A stretch of DNA of 64,000 nucleotides, from contig JASAMV010001555.1 in assembly GCA_030248065.1 (NCBI GenBank), forward strand, positions 1 to 64,000, written 5' to 3'. How positions within the stretch are numbered: position 1 is the stretch's first letter; every line of letters begins with the position of its first letter. Both the position numbers and the translations under genes were made by a program. Positions 34,001 to 49,000 of the stretch are shown in pieces. This DNA comes from Rhynchonema sp. JSB1_4 (lineage: Eukaryota; Nematoda; Chromadorea; Monhysterida; Xyalidae). The notes below the pieces were generated by a model. That model was not told the origin of the DNA. It was given only the letters and a program-made list of their open reading frames with translations, and did no database searches.

Positions 34001-37000
34001 TGATCGATAATTTCATTGATTCCATTGCAGGCAGCATCTTCGCAGTGAGCAGTGCGTGTACGACCAGGTGGGCGTGCGCCTATAAGCCAATGTCACAAAG
34101 TGGGCACGCATTTGGACAGGCAAGATTGGCGAATCAGAAATTGGCGCTACAGGTCTGTTTTTTTGCCTTTCGTATTTTTGAATTTATCTTCAATTATTAG
34201 TTTGCAGTGGAATATAGTGCATTCGAGTGGATGTCTTTTGACGATGGAAGTGTTTTTTTTGTTCTTTGGGTAATAAATAGTGTTGGTTGACGCTTGGCAA
34301 GATAGCTTTTGATTGCAGTTTCCAGCAGGAAGCTCTTCGAACACTGGGATCATATAATTTTTTCTAATAGTGTGACATACTGCAAAATATTCAGTCGATT
34401 CCGAGCGTAGATGCGGACTCGGTGAATTTTCTACTCCGGGTAAGAATTTCGGCGACGAAATTTCTTCAAAATATTTTTTATGCTCGATGTTTTATGATTT
34501 CCCTGGTGCGGTGTCGCTTCAAAATAATCAACCAATTTTCTTCCCAACTAACCAAAAAAGGTCTTTATTTTCCGCCTACTTTTGTGCTATTTTATGAAGT
34601 CATTTTTTGATAAAATTATCGTTTTTCTTGTTTGCCCCATTTCAATCAGATTTTCATGCCATATCTTTGTGTATCGCTTGTGTATTGGCGGTATCGCGGT
34701 TTATCATGCTGCTGGTTATGTTTCAGCAAATGTGCAGTTATTTGTTTCGCAATCCTCAAGATCTCTCGACATTCACTGTTCGAAAAATTTAAAAAAAATA
34801 CCGAATTAAAGTCAAGTGAAAATTGCAGGTTTGCGTCTATGAGTGCGAATCGACCGGCGGTATTGAGTGGACTATGGAAGATACGTTGGACGTACATCAG
34901 CCTGTCGCTCAGGTAAGCACTGTGCTCCAAAAATTTCAGGATAAAATATGCGAAATTCGTTGTTGATTTTTTTCGCCTTGTTTTGATTTTAATTAATAAA
35001 GTTCAAATGCTGCAGGAAAGTATCGACGAGACCGCAATGATTCAGGAGTTCGATTTCCACGATACGCACTCGCCTGTCAACGATATGCTCTTGAACATGC
35101 AGGTTACCGAGATCGATTGGGGTTTTTGCGCTTTGGCTGTTTTTTTCACAAACGTATGCAGAACGGAATCATCCAGATGGCCGGCTGGGTTATGTTTCAC
35201 GCGCAGATGACCTTTGTTGTTGACAATTCCGTTTTTTGATAAACTCATTCACCCCTCCACGAGAAAACCATATCAACCCCAATATTATTGTTGCAGCAAG
35301 TGCCAAAATACAACCGACATCTCGGGGCCGGTCGTGTGTTGCTGGACAGGATCGCGTCGATTCCCCGCCTCGGCACGCAGAATATGCGCAGAGTGGTGGG
35401 TTGGATGTTTTGATCTAAAGCTAATGAACCACAGTTTGTTTGTCTCTCGTTCGTGCATGAGTGAGACAAAATGTTTTGAACACTGATTATCAGTCAGATG
35501 AAAGGTGTATTGTGTGATGCGATGGGTTTCGACCGACAGCTACGTTGAGAAAAGCAGGCTCAAATATAAGCTCATATATGTTGCGCAAATATAAGCGAGC
35601 GGTTAAAAATGTGCCCGACAGTTCCGTTCTTTTGTGCAGTGTATCGGATCACATTGGACAAATACTGGAAGGTGACGCAAAAACAAGCGAGCGCGTTTTT
35701 TATTCAATCCAATCAACAATTATTATTTACAGGTGAGCGACCACGCATTGCGTCAACAAGCGTTCACACACACAAGCATGGTGGTGCATTTGGATTGGAT
35801 ATCGACCGAAGATGGCAGTCACGTGTTGACGGTATGTTGGGTTGAGAAAGTGGGGTTGATCGATGGATTGGATTGGATCAGGAACCTCGCACTGAGTCGT
35901 TTGCAAAAGAAGCGGAACTGTGAATTTAAATGGATCACGAGCATCGTGGACAATGTTTCGGTGATGTTTCAAGCGCGAATAACCTTGGAACGAAAACGCT
36001 CAGCAGAAATGCGCGAGCACTCCTGATAAAATGCACAACAAATCACAATAGGAAGTGTCAAATTATGCGTTATGCAACAATTTCTTTCAATGGAGTTCGG
36101 CTGTTTGCATGTCGGACTGACTTTCATATTTCGTTTTCCTGGCCAACAGTCAGTTCAGTTGTGGCATTTCATGGTTTCACTGTAGACGACCTAAGCAAGC
36201 AAACAATCAGCAGTTGTATCCGTGATCCTTCTCTCACCTTGGCGCTTTTTGTAGCTTTTATTTGCTGTGGTTTTGCTATACCCAGTGTTGTAACTATTTC
36301 TATCGCCGTAATTTTCGCACCTGGTCTTGTAACTGTGCTTCTATCACTAACTTTCTGCATGGTTTTATGCGTCATTGAGAGCAACAAAACAAACAAAACA
36401 AAGCAGTTGTATTCAGTTCAAACGGATTTTTGTGAAAACAATGGAAATTAGGCGTGCAAAGGTTAATGCGGCATTCTTGCAACCTACTAGATGCATGTGT
36501 CGCGTTATATTTCATATTTTTGCTCATTTACCATTTGGACCAATTCGTCGGCCCGAGTTCACAGGTGATGTTTCACGCGAGAATGACCTGGTTCCAGTCT
36601 AGTTCATATTCGTTTCCATACCACTCACTTTGAGCTAATAACTCAGCACAATGGTATCGTATTATATTTGTTTAGATAACTGTTCCACATCCACAGGTCG
36701 GTGTCGGCGCGCACATCTACCTGTACACACAAGTTTGCCAGGACGTGGCCCAGCAGAACGTGACAATTATGAAAGAGGCTGAAACCGGACCATCGCAAGT
36801 ATCAACCAAATCAAAACGACCCTTGAAACGTCAGGCAAGCAGCATGGCACCCGCGCAGGTCAAACCAACCAAATGGGTCTGTGTCAGATGCATTGAACTC
36901 AAATCGGTGCGTTCGTGTTTTTGATAGTTTTTTTAAAATTGATAGATTTGTAATAATAATTTAAATCACGTTGTTTGGGTTTTTGTCGTTTTTCTCCTAA

Positions 37001-40000
37001 TTTATGTATTTTGTCTTGAAGAGCATGCCACGGTTAATCATACCGGGCGCGCAAGAAGAAGACGAAGTAAGTATCTGCCATTCTTTTGTGATGCAGTGCT
37101 GTTTTTATGTTTGCTGTTGTGGTGACTGTTTTCCATAGTTGCACTTTTGCGATTTTTATTCTTCACGTGTGTAAGACCCAAGTGGTCAGGATTTGGTTTT
37201 CGTATCAATATGAAAATGAGCAAGACCTTCGTATCAATATGAAAACTGAGCAAGACCCCAGGCCCTGACTCACGCCACGCACATTTATATTGTGTTCAAA
37301 CTTATTGCAAACACTTAACCATCAGAGGCGCACGCATTTGAGTTGGAAGCGGAGAGTGTTTCTGGTATGACTCACTTCTCTTTGTCATGGTACAATTATT
37401 TGAATGTTTGGTGATTGGGGACGCACTCGGCATGGTCTAACCCAGCATGTTTTACTTCTCCGTTCTGTAGAATAGGGTTAGAAGCAGTGGTGTCGTTGGG
37501 GGGGGGAGCGGGTTACCCCCCTGGTATGGGGTATGGGAAATCGGCCGGGGGTATGGGGTATGGGAAATTTTTCACTTTTGGAACAAGCACCCCTAAGAAA
37601 TGACTTTTTGACCCCGAGAAGTACCAAAATTGACCATTTTTCGTCCAAAAATGTCAAAAATCGCTTACTACCGCAAGAAAACTCTGTTTTAAGCACTTTT
37701 TAGACCAATTTTGGCACTGTTAGAAGATTTTTGGGGTCATTTTTTTCAAAACCCCCACCCTCGGGTATGGGAAATTTTTGAGTTTTTGGAAAACCCCCCC
37801 CCCTGGTATGGGAAATTTTTGATTTTTGGGGGTATGTATGGGAAATTTCCCGAAAATTGGGCTGGGTATGGGAAAATTTCGATTTCTCAACGACACCACT
37901 GGTTAGAAGTCGGGGGGGGGGTACCCGACAGCCGAGACACCCGACATCTAGTTTTTGAAAAAAAACCCGACACCAGTTTTGGACCAAAAACAGGCAAATT
38001 TTTGCTCATTCGCGTCATTAGTGCTTTTTTGGCTCAAGTTACTGAATTCAAGTCTTTTCACACGAAATAAACACCAAAATAATACATTCTGCGTCTTCTG
38101 AAACATTTGGTTCGAAGAAAATTTTCTCTCAGAATTTTCTCTCTCAGCAAAACATGTTTTGAACCGTAAGTGTCGGGGGTCGGCTGTCGGGTACCAAAAA
38201 ACTCGACACCCTCCATCTGGAGGCACCCTACACCTGACACCTACACTTTTTTGGCACCCGACACCCCACATCTCTCTAATTATAAAAATGGAAAGCCTAC
38301 TGTGGAACATCAGCAGTTGGTTGTGTGCGTACGCAGCAGTACGCAACCTGTATGTAGCCGGCTATTAGTTTGGGTATTCAAAAAAAAACTGTCGATTCTG
38401 CTCAGCCGAACCAAACCGGACAGGACCGATCACAAAGCTGTATTTTGAGCGTTTACTTTGCAGCACTCTCTTGTCCCTGCTCACTTTGCAAATCTTTCTG
38501 TGGCACACGTGAAATATATTTTGGCCACTGGACACAACAGTGTGGTGCTATATTTTGATGATTTTCATCGTATAAATTTCATAACTCGCGCGGTCCCTGC
38601 TTCTGGCATTCGGGCGGCGTTGTTTGCAATGTTTTACATAATTACTGTTTCTATGTAGCACAGATGAAACATCGCAATAATCACATAACAATCAAATATT
38701 GCAGGCCGACGGTCTACCGCCAAAACCGATCATGTTATCGTGGGTGCGTGACGGAGTGCTGGTGATTGGCATGGAATCCGAGATGAGGGTGTACAATCAG
38801 TGGAATATTGGTGTGTTTCGGGGCTTGATTTGTCCCACGCATTTTGCAATGTGGCCTGGTGTAACACTTGTCTCTTTTTTCTTCGGTATCGTGTAAAACT
38901 GTTGTTAAAATTTGATAACAGGGATTCTGAGTTCTGCATTCTGCACGATTACAAATAATGATCTACATTGTGTATGTTTTGTTTTGTGGAAATTTCACCA
39001 AGCTCCCACTGTCAGTCAACAACAAATCCGTCCACAGTTTTGTGCTGATGTTTCAAGGTAGAATAACCATAGGGGGTTGAAAGTCCTAGTTAATATTCTA
39101 CTGACATATCAAAAAAATTCACAAGCAAAATTCCCCAAAAACATGATTATTTGTCCGCTACCAGGCATGCCAGCAGCCACGCACACGGTGCACCCGATTT
39201 CTTCGGCTGCTGGTCGTCTGACGAATTCGCCTGCTGCTACTGCACTCAAGGCGCCACCCAATGCGGCTCACAGAACACCGACGGGACTGACTGCGCCACA
39301 TACGGTTAGTTGGTTGGGGGTAGGAGGTGGAAAGATTTGTTGGATGAGGGGATGAGGTATGAGACGTTTTGTTATGTCTGTGCTTGTAAAGTTGAGATGC
39401 AACATCACTTTTTGAGCATAGACTTTCTCTGATAGTGTGGATATGTCGTTGAAATGCGTTTTAGTGCACTGATGAAGGTGTTCCTCCAATGCACATAACA
39501 CTCCATGAACGTTTTTCCCAGCTTGCGTTTTCTAGCAGAATAAAGACACGTTTGATGAACAACGTTGTAGTGCTGTGCAGTAAATTTCGAGCATTGTGTA
39601 GTTCACTGAAGATCAGTGGTGTCGTTGGGAAATCAAAAAGTCAGGATACCGGATACCCAAAATCCAAAATTTTCGGATACCGGATACCCAAAATGAAAAA
39701 TCTCGGATACCAGGGGGGCTGCTCCCTAAAATAAAAAATCTCGGATACCCAGGGGGTTGTTCAAAAAAGGTCAATTTTTATAGAGGAAAATCGAGCAAAA
39801 TCGGCGTTGAAACCGTAAAAAATGGTCATTTCTGGGGTTATGCTTGCGCGAGCAACCGATTTTGAGCATTTTGGAGGTAAAAATGGGCGATTTTAACGGT
39901 TTCCGGAAGAATTTTAGGGTAGGATACCCCTGGACAAAAAGTCAGGATACCGGATCGGATACCCCTGGGTGAAAAAATCAAGATACCGGATACCGGATAC

Positions 40001-43000
40001 TAGGGGGGGGGTAACCCCCTCCCCCCAACGACACCACTGGTGAAGATCTTTCACTAGGTTAATAGTGGTTGGTGACCAATTAGCATCGTGTGTGGATGAA
40101 CTTCTGTGTCACCCTATCCATCCACCAACCCTCGTTCTAGTTGTCACTGCACGTCAGTCCGTCAATGTCAATGCTGGACAGTGCGACGAGCAAACGAGGT
40201 GCCCGGCCAAGCAGTCAGGCCGGATATCAACAATCGGATAATCAATCGATGTCCACAAATGCACAAGCCAATAAATCAACAGGCAGCCAGATGGCGCAAC
40301 AGGCGATCAAGGAGGGCGAGACGGTCGTCGATATTATTAGTGACGAGGGATTGTTTGAGGTTCGTTTGTATGGACCAAATTGCGTTTTGTGCTGGTGATG
40401 TTGGCTGGTTTTGGTCACTGTGTGGTGCAGATGCACTGATGATCCTCTGACGCACATGCTCGTGTTTGAATTCCAGTCGTTTCCACATCGGTCCTGATGT
40501 TCAAGTGCCGTTTGTAGTTTTCTTTGTGTTCTTGCAATTTTGTTTGGTAGAATTTCAATCATAATTGTGATATTGAACCCGCAGCAAGTAGGCGGCACGG
40601 TGAGTGTTTTCTATTTTTTTGTGTCACTATGCCTGTCGGGACGGATCTCCGGAACGTTCATGAAAAGCATCACAAAGCTAGTGGACGGGTGACATAGGTT
40701 TTTGGTGGAACTTTCCGTAAATCCGGCCTTCTGTGTATATTTATAACCAAGGGAACCGTGTTCGTGGGGAAGTTATGGTGGGGAACGCGGGATCGTGTTG
40801 TTATTGGCCCATAATTTCCAGTTCAAAATGGTAATAATTATTTATCAGTTTCTGTGACATGCAAACATTTGATTCTGTTTTAATTGTGGGTCCGCAAAAT
40901 GGCGCAAATATCGGTTTTAGAAACGGTTTGTCAAAATGTGTCATTTCTATGTCCGAAATCGGTCAAAAGTTCCAAGTATTACTCATGCTTATTGACTTTT
41001 CAGGCCGCACGCTGGGCCAATCCAATGTTACCACAGTACCATCCCAAACAATTGATGGAGCTGATGAATGCTGGCAAGGCCCGCCGTGTCAAGGCAATAT
41101 TGTTGCATGTGTTGCACTGTCTCAAGTCACACAATGTGGTCGCTGGTACGTCTTTTGTTGGATTTTTTATATGGCTGCCGTCAGTGGTGTAGCTACCCAG
41201 GCGGGGTGGCAACCTACTGTACCACCAAAAATGTGGGGCGGCAACTTACCTACTGTACCGGCCGAGCTAGCGGGGGGGGGAAGAAAATTTTTTAGGTCGA
41301 AATTTTGATGAAAATGAACTCTAAAACGCTAATTTCGCGCGTAGCGCGCGATTTTTCGCCTAGTTGGAGTGAAAAATACCGATTTTATACCATTTTGAGC
41401 CAAAAATAGCAACTTACTGTACCAGCCGCCGGGCGGCGACCTACCTACTGTACCAGGATAGAGCGTCAACCTACCTACCTACTGTACCTTAGGGGGGACC
41501 CCCCACTCCTCCCTGCTACACCAATGCCTGCCGTGAAACATCGGATGAAATCGTATGTGAAACATTGTCCTCAACAGGTGCGACCCTGAATCGTCAAGAC
41601 ACGCTGAGACGTGCGCCGGGTTCGGACAATGAAGACAATGTTGGGGACGGAGCAATCAAAGAACGGTGGGTGCTGATTTAGTGATGTTTCAACTCGTGCG
41701 GGTAGCATCAATCGCTGAATAGCCGGTCTGTGCTGATGTAACAGACGTACTATAAATGTGATGTCGTTGTTTTGGCGGCGATTAGCAGATATATGTACAG
41801 GTACCAGAACAACCAAACAGTTCACAAACGAACGCCAACGTTGCAGACGCAAGTCCATTGTTGGCACGGCCTTGCTGACGGACGAGGTTCAGTTGGACTA
41901 CGAACAGATCGAGTCGATCCCGCCACTGCCGTTGTACGCGCTGTTGGCTGCGGACGATGACAATGTGAACAGTGAACCCGACAGTGGAGTGGCGGGACTG
42001 GGCGATAAGGTTGGACTTTATTTGGATACTGAGGGAAGACGGGCGTTGCTGTGATCTGGAAGAATTGATGGCAGCGGTCGGCGGTGTTTTTGGCGTTTTT
42101 TCACATTTAGTTGACTAACTGTAACTAATGGTGGTTGGTGGGTGTGTGGGATTAACAGATTCTTGGTTTTATTTTTCAATATGTTAACTCAACCTTTAGT
42201 TTTCTGTAAATTTGCGGTGTTTTTTATTCATTCACAAATTTTGTTCTGACTAATCTCATTTTCCTTTCAATTCTAACAGAAATCGAGTCGAAAGCAGAAG
42301 ACGGTGGGTGAGATTATAGCCCGATGTGGCAAAGTGTACAGCTTGCACAGCGTAGCACGCGCACCGCACACGCACAATAGCAGCAGTAGTGCTCTGTGTC
42401 CTGTTTATATGTACCTGGAGTTTCACTTTAGTTTATCCTCTAAATAATGCTCATTCTCAGTTCTCTGTCTTGTTGTTATTGTCCACTGTCCAGCGCAGGC
42501 AGAATCAATGTTTTCAGTTTCGATGTTGATAGGTGGTTTTGTGATTATAGTGCTCGAAATCAGGACCCTTGCATCGAATTTGTGAAACGTTTCGTGATTG
42601 AGCTGCCAGAGTCAAGCTGAGTTTCATGAGCGGAAATGTTTCACGCATTCCGTATAACACTTGGTAATTCGTACGTAGGATTTGACCTTGATTCTGAGCT
42701 GGAAAATTGAAAAAAAGCCACTAATGCTTTGCAAGTTCAAAAAAGCAACCAGTCCTAATCATGCAAATGTTGCACAGGCTCAATACGACGAGCTATTCAA
42801 CGGTCCAGTTGGTGCACACGAGGATCTGGATGATATGTTGGACGATGATGATGAAAGTGAGGAAAATCTGGATGCAGACAAGACCACAATGAGGTGAGTT
42901 TTGGGCAAAATTTGGTGCTGATTTGGTATATCAATCTTGGCGATCGATGTCGATATCAATCGATAGCCTGGTAGAATCAATCGCCAGTCAGGTTCGATGT

Positions 43001-46000
43001 CGTCGTCAGTGGATGTTTTGAAAATATCTGCATTGAGCATCAGCAGTCCAAACTGAGATTTGTGGTAACGAACACGCTTGAAGGATGGGGATTTGTTATT
43101 GGTCTGCATTCCGTTGCGCAAAGATTCGATTCAGATCATGGTGGTGTATGACCAGAGGTTGATGTTTCATCCGAGAACCAGCCTGTGAAGTTGCTGAAGT
43201 GAATCGATCTCCATCGATGGCACAAAACAAAACACAAAACCAATTATCCAAACTTCATGTTGTGTTCAAATGTTCAAACGAAATAATAATTCATCAAAAA
43301 TGTTGTGGCCGAATGAGTTCCAGATCACGAACGTCGTCGCGCAGCAGCTCGGTTGGTGGCGTTCGACCGAATACAATGTTTCTGGCCAAACACACACGAC
43401 AATTGACGCAGTATTTGACACATTTACAATTGCCCGGTGGGTGTTTGTTGAATTGGTGTTTTCCTTTATTGCTGCGGCCGCAAAGCACATGAAATCAAGC
43501 TGAATGACCGCGGCTCTTGTTTTGTCACACGAGTGGAACATTTCCACTCATGGTAGCAAGTGTTTTTCTTCTTCAGGCATGTCCAGCGTCGATCAAATGC
43601 ACCTGTTGGCACTGGCTGACACACTTAGTCACTTTTCGTCGGACGCGATGGACAAACTGGCTCAGGCGAATGCTGGTAAATTTTTAGTGTCAACTTTTTT
43701 GAGAATATTGCACGCGAGGTTGTTGTCATTGCTGAGTGTAACTGGCCCAGGTGTCTCAAAACACCGATGAAGCCTAAAATGGAGGACTTGCCGATGTTCA
43801 AGTTCCAAAACTTTCTAGCTCGAGACAAACGCTTCCAAATTGCCACCATAGTCCTTTCCACTCGCCCAACACAGGTCTGCGTCAGAAAGCCTCCGATCAC
43901 GTGATCACGTCGCAAACGGGCAGCGGTTACGCAACGAGCGGGACGGGCATTGAGTCGGTGGACGATTGTGGACTGCGATTCTTGATGGCCATGAAACAGC
44001 ACGAGTATTTGTTGCGATGTCTGCCGATTGCGCAGCGAAAGGCTGTGGCTAAGGTTGGATCTGTGGGGCCTTGGGGGCAATGAAGAATTTCTGTACTTTT
44101 GTACGCACATGTACTACATGCCCAACCTTATTATTCGGTCTAATTAATTATATTGAATGGTGTTGTTCGAAACTCACTTTACGTGATTAAAATTTTTCGT
44201 TAAATTTGAATAAATTTAGTTCGGTCGGGCTGAACGTTTTGCGCAGTTCATCAATTATTTTTAAGGTTTTCATCTGATGCTTCCGACCAAAACAGATTCG
44301 TGCTCAATTGCAAATTTACCTGACAAAACCAAAACATTTCCAAATCCCAATATTTTCCACTTGCAGGAGGGCCTGTCTACATCACACATTATCTGGGCAT
44401 TCCATTCTGAGACCGAAGCTGAGCTATTCAACTGCATACCATCAGTACAAAAGGGCACACCCAATTGGGCTGATCTCAGATCGCTCGGTGTCGCTTGGTA
44501 GGTAAACTTTTTTGGATTTGATATTTCTTGTTGTTTGTTGCATATTTAGATGCGTGTGCGTGGTGCATATCGAAAAGCGCGACGTTAAGGAACTTCCTAT
44601 TTTCTGTCATGCACACCGAAATGCGACACGCTGAATAGATGAAAGTTTATTCATGATTCGAAAAAGAAAAGTCTGCCATCTAGTGCCGTGAACAGAGAAA
44701 GAATGTTTTGCTCAATTCTGATATATTCGTTTCCTGCTCTGGCACGTCGGTTCTGTCTGTACACCGTAATCGAAAACCGAAAAAATTCGTGGTAGATACT
44801 CAACAGTGTCTTACTTATCAGATAATCCCTGATGTCTACCTCCTGTCCGTGTCTCCACTGTTGCCGTTCCAAATTCCTTATGCGTCACTTCAGGTGGGTC
44901 AACAATCAATCAACGTTGCGTATTTGCATCGAGAAGATCGCCAAGTCCGCCTTCCAAACGCGCAACGATCCGATGGACGCCGCTATATTCTATCTGGCGA
45001 TGCGCAAGAAGAACGTGCTCACACATTTGTTCAAGTTGGTTAGCTTTTTGTGTGTTTTTCGTGTGTATTATTTTAGTTATGTCGATAAATGGTTTGGTTG
45101 AATCATGGGTCGTCTTGTGCAACCATGTTTATGTTGATGTTTCGGCCGACATATAAGTGTTAATGGGCATTGGGCGCTGTAGTTAGAGATTATTTTCAGG
45201 ACGTGTGTGAAACTGAAATTTTGAAATTTACGTGGTGAGAAAATAGATTTCAGTGAGGAAATGCGCGGCGCGAATTCATTCGACAAATACAAATTGCTGT
45301 GCTGGGTGATTCATTTTTATTTCATTTTACACATTCTCGTGGAAACAGTATTGGTCGTTGTTGATTGATTGGCATGGTGTTCACGATGTTAAAGGGCTCG
45401 GGACATAACCGAAGGAAGGATAGCAGGAAAATTTTTCCCCCCCGGGAAACCTTCCCACCCCCCCCACAAAATTTACCCCCTTCTCTCTCTCTCTTCTTTT
45501 CAAAAAAACTATTAAAAACCCAAAACCCAAAAAAAACAAAAAAAAAAAAAAACAAACCCCCCCAAACCATTTAGGGTGCGAAACGTTCCAAAAATCGGCC
45601 TTATTTTTCGATAACACAAGTTTGTCCCTAAATTTTGAGGTCACGCTTAGTGCTACGGAAATAAGAGCGCAATGGGGAAATAGAGCATCGTCGAAAATAC
45701 CAGAAAATAAGGTTTTTAAATTTTTTAACTCATGTCTAGCTCCGTGACAGGCCTAAAAATCCATTAAATTGCCGCTAAATTAGGTGGTTATATTCATCGC
45801 CAGAATTGTGACAGATAAAGGCCACAGATTGCATCGGATTCGAAACAAAAAATTGAGAGAAACGTCTGGTTTAACAACCTATTAAGGTCCGAAGACCCTA
45901 AGGTCTACAGATCTCTCTGGGTAGCCCTACTTATCTGAATATGACGTTCAGCTATAAATGCTTATTGTTAACAGCTATTGTAAATGTGACAGCACCAAAC

Positions 46001-49000
46001 AATGTATCTCGGGATTAGCTTTCGAACGATATATAACAAGCCCCAATAAGTTATTACGCTTGAGGGCAGAGGCTAAAAAATTGCTTTTTTGACGATTCTG
46101 GAATGAACCGTCACGTCACCATGTGCGATTTCGGAATTTTGACCGTTTCTTGCCCACAGTAAGAGATAGTATGGGCATGTTATATATCGTTCGATAGCTA
46201 CGTTGAAGCTACATCGTTTGAAGCTATTAAATGTGCAATAATCTTTAACAGTAACGACTTACAGCCAAATATCTTATTCAGGCTGGCATGGCTGCAGCAG
46301 CCGGACCATGGAGTTTGAAGTTTTGAAACTTGTCTAGATTGTTGGACTGTGCGCTTATCTGACTTTCTCGTTTCCAATGCAATGCAATGCGTGGCTTATT
46401 TACATCACATTTCCATCAATGAATGCAACTACGTAGTTTAGGGGCAATTTTTAGGTCTTTTTTGGCCCGTCACGCCCCTATCAAAGTGTTTCCACGTTTA
46501 AAAACCTTATTTTCTGGTACTTTCGACAATGCTCTGTTTTTCTGTTGTATTTTCATTTCTGCAACGCAAAGCACGGCCTCAAAATTTAGGGATAAACTTG
46601 TGTCCTCGAAAAATATGGCCGATTTTTGGAATGTTTCGCACCCTCACCGAGGGAAACAATGGTTTGAGCGACTGAAGTTGTCATGATAAATTATCCAGTA
46701 GTTGTTGTAATCCCATCCACGTGTTACTCGACCTTCAACTCATTTGGGGTTTCTGCACCGGTCGTTTCAAGTTGTGAGAAAATTCACTTTTCTCTGGAAC
46801 GAAAAGTCCCTCTACCAAGAGATAGCGAATCTCTAAGGAGCTGAACATTTGTGCGTGATATGTGCTGTCACAGTGCTTTCCAGCGATGTATAACACTGTG
46901 CTCTGCTGCCCTTCCTTCGGTTGTGTCCCGAGCCCTTTAATATCGTTGAGATATGCTTTAATTTCCGCATATGGTATGATCCGAAACAAGCACAATTTGG
47001 CATATCCATATGTTCTGTTGTAAGCGTGCATGCACTATTGCAGATCGATTCAAAACTCGAAAATGGCCGAGTTCTTTGCCGAGAACTTCGCGGAAGAGAA
47101 ATGGCGCAAAGCTGCTCTTAAGAATGCGTTTGTGCTGATGAGCAAGCAGCGATTCGAACATGCCGCCGCGTTCTTTCTGTTGGGCGGGTCGTTGAAAGAT
47201 GCTATTCAGGTTTGTGGCGTATTTGGTTCTGTTTTTACCTGAAGATTACCCGAATCCATCACTCGGTGGGCAAAATTGAGGGTAGTCATGGTTGCGTGAA
47301 ACATAAGCTGAAATATCGGCATTGTTGGTGCACTGGTTTCTTTACAGAAATATCTGCAGTGCAGAGCAAATGCATATCTCGTTGAAAGTATTTTCTGGGC
47401 AATGAAACTGATGGAAATTATCCATGAATTGCGAATGACTGATTTATATAATCCTCGCAAAGGTGTTTTTGCACGAATCCAGCAATAAACTAGGCACGTA
47501 TTGTCGTTTCTGTCCGTCCAAAATGCTTGACGTGTTTTGCCATTTGCAGACCTGCATCACCAATCTGAACGACTTGCAACTGGCGATCGTGATTGTTCGC
47601 CTGTACGAAACGGACAGCGAGCAGCAGAGCCTGATTCTCAAGGAACTGCTGTGTCGTCACGTGCTGAGCATCGAGCCCGACCGATTGAACGAGCCGGATC
47701 TGACCGATTTGACCGACGATTTGCCGCCGAATGCGTGTCGCGACCCGTTCATTAGGAGCATGACATATTGGCTGTTGAAGGACTATGCCCGTGCGGCTGC
47801 CACCTTGTTGGATCAGGTTGGGAATCTGTGGATTGGACGGTTGTTTTTTGATTGGACGGGTTTTTTTATTTTGGAGATTCTGGCCTCCTGGACCGTCGAT
47901 GATCGGGGTGAGGTCAGTGATTTGATCAGTACACTGACGGTGATACTGTTAGAGCGCGCCGGACATGGAATTGTTGCGGCATGGCGAATAATGTTTTCAA
48001 AATCTTGGCAGCCTTGCTTCATGTTTCACTTTAGATAGACTACCCAACTAACCTATGATGTTGTAATCCATGTTGTGCTTACGTGATACTGAAACGTGAA
48101 ATGCTCAATAAGTTCAACAAAAGCCATCATCAAAATGGCATTCTGACAGTCACTTCAATAATGCAGGTGCACGTGGGCACGCATCCATCGGACGCAAGTG
48201 AGCACGTGCCCCTCTCACATGTGTTCTACTTCTATTCGTACCTGCGTTCGCACCCCCTGGTCGTTCGCCAGCGTCTGTCGGCCGAAGGTATTCAAATTGG
48301 CGCCACTGAGAAATTCTTGCAAGTCGCCAAACTAATGGAACGACGCGTCACGCCCGCCGAGAGACGGCTGTATTTCATGGCTGCGTCGGCGCATATTAAG
48401 GTTGATTGGCACACGTTTGGCAATCAGTTTTGGCGTCGTTTTTTTGGAAAAAATTTGTTCTTTTGCAATAAATTTCAGGGACATTTTTGATGTTTTTACT
48501 TGCCGTTCGCAATTTTGTTTACTACGTGTAATTAATTAGAAGTTGTTATTGCACCAGTACTTTGCGCATCGAATCTCATCGAATATATATTGGTCGCACA
48601 ATGACCATATAAGAATTCATCAAAATCAATCCTGATTTTCACGTTCAATCACTCTTAACTACTGTGCTATTTGTGATTCTCACAAAACATTTTCAGCTGA
48701 AAATAATCTAGCAGATCAACCACGTTGCCGTAGGACTGAAACATTCTCTTTACTACGTGTTTTGTGTGTGATCGCGCAACGCAACGTCATTGCCCCGTCA
48801 CTAGCCTGCTTTGCGATTCAGGAAAAAAATTTGACCAATTCTTATAAAGTCATTGTGCGACCAATACAAGGGCATTTCAGATTAAGGCCATTCCCGTGTC
48901 AAACATCAGCTGTTGTCTGACTGTTTTTCGAGTGTCCTACACACCAATGTATCCGAGATGGGACGTTTATTCGCCTTTGATGATTATTCGCGTTTCTTCG

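Noticed and set aside
40600..40860. Possible further transposon around the GGACGGGTGACATAGG segment
   Set aside because: No inverted termini, target duplication or second copy could be found in the window.
45322..45644. Phe- and Lys-rich frames near 45.4 kb
   Set aside because: They translate the A- and C-rich left arm of the TTAA-flanked element.
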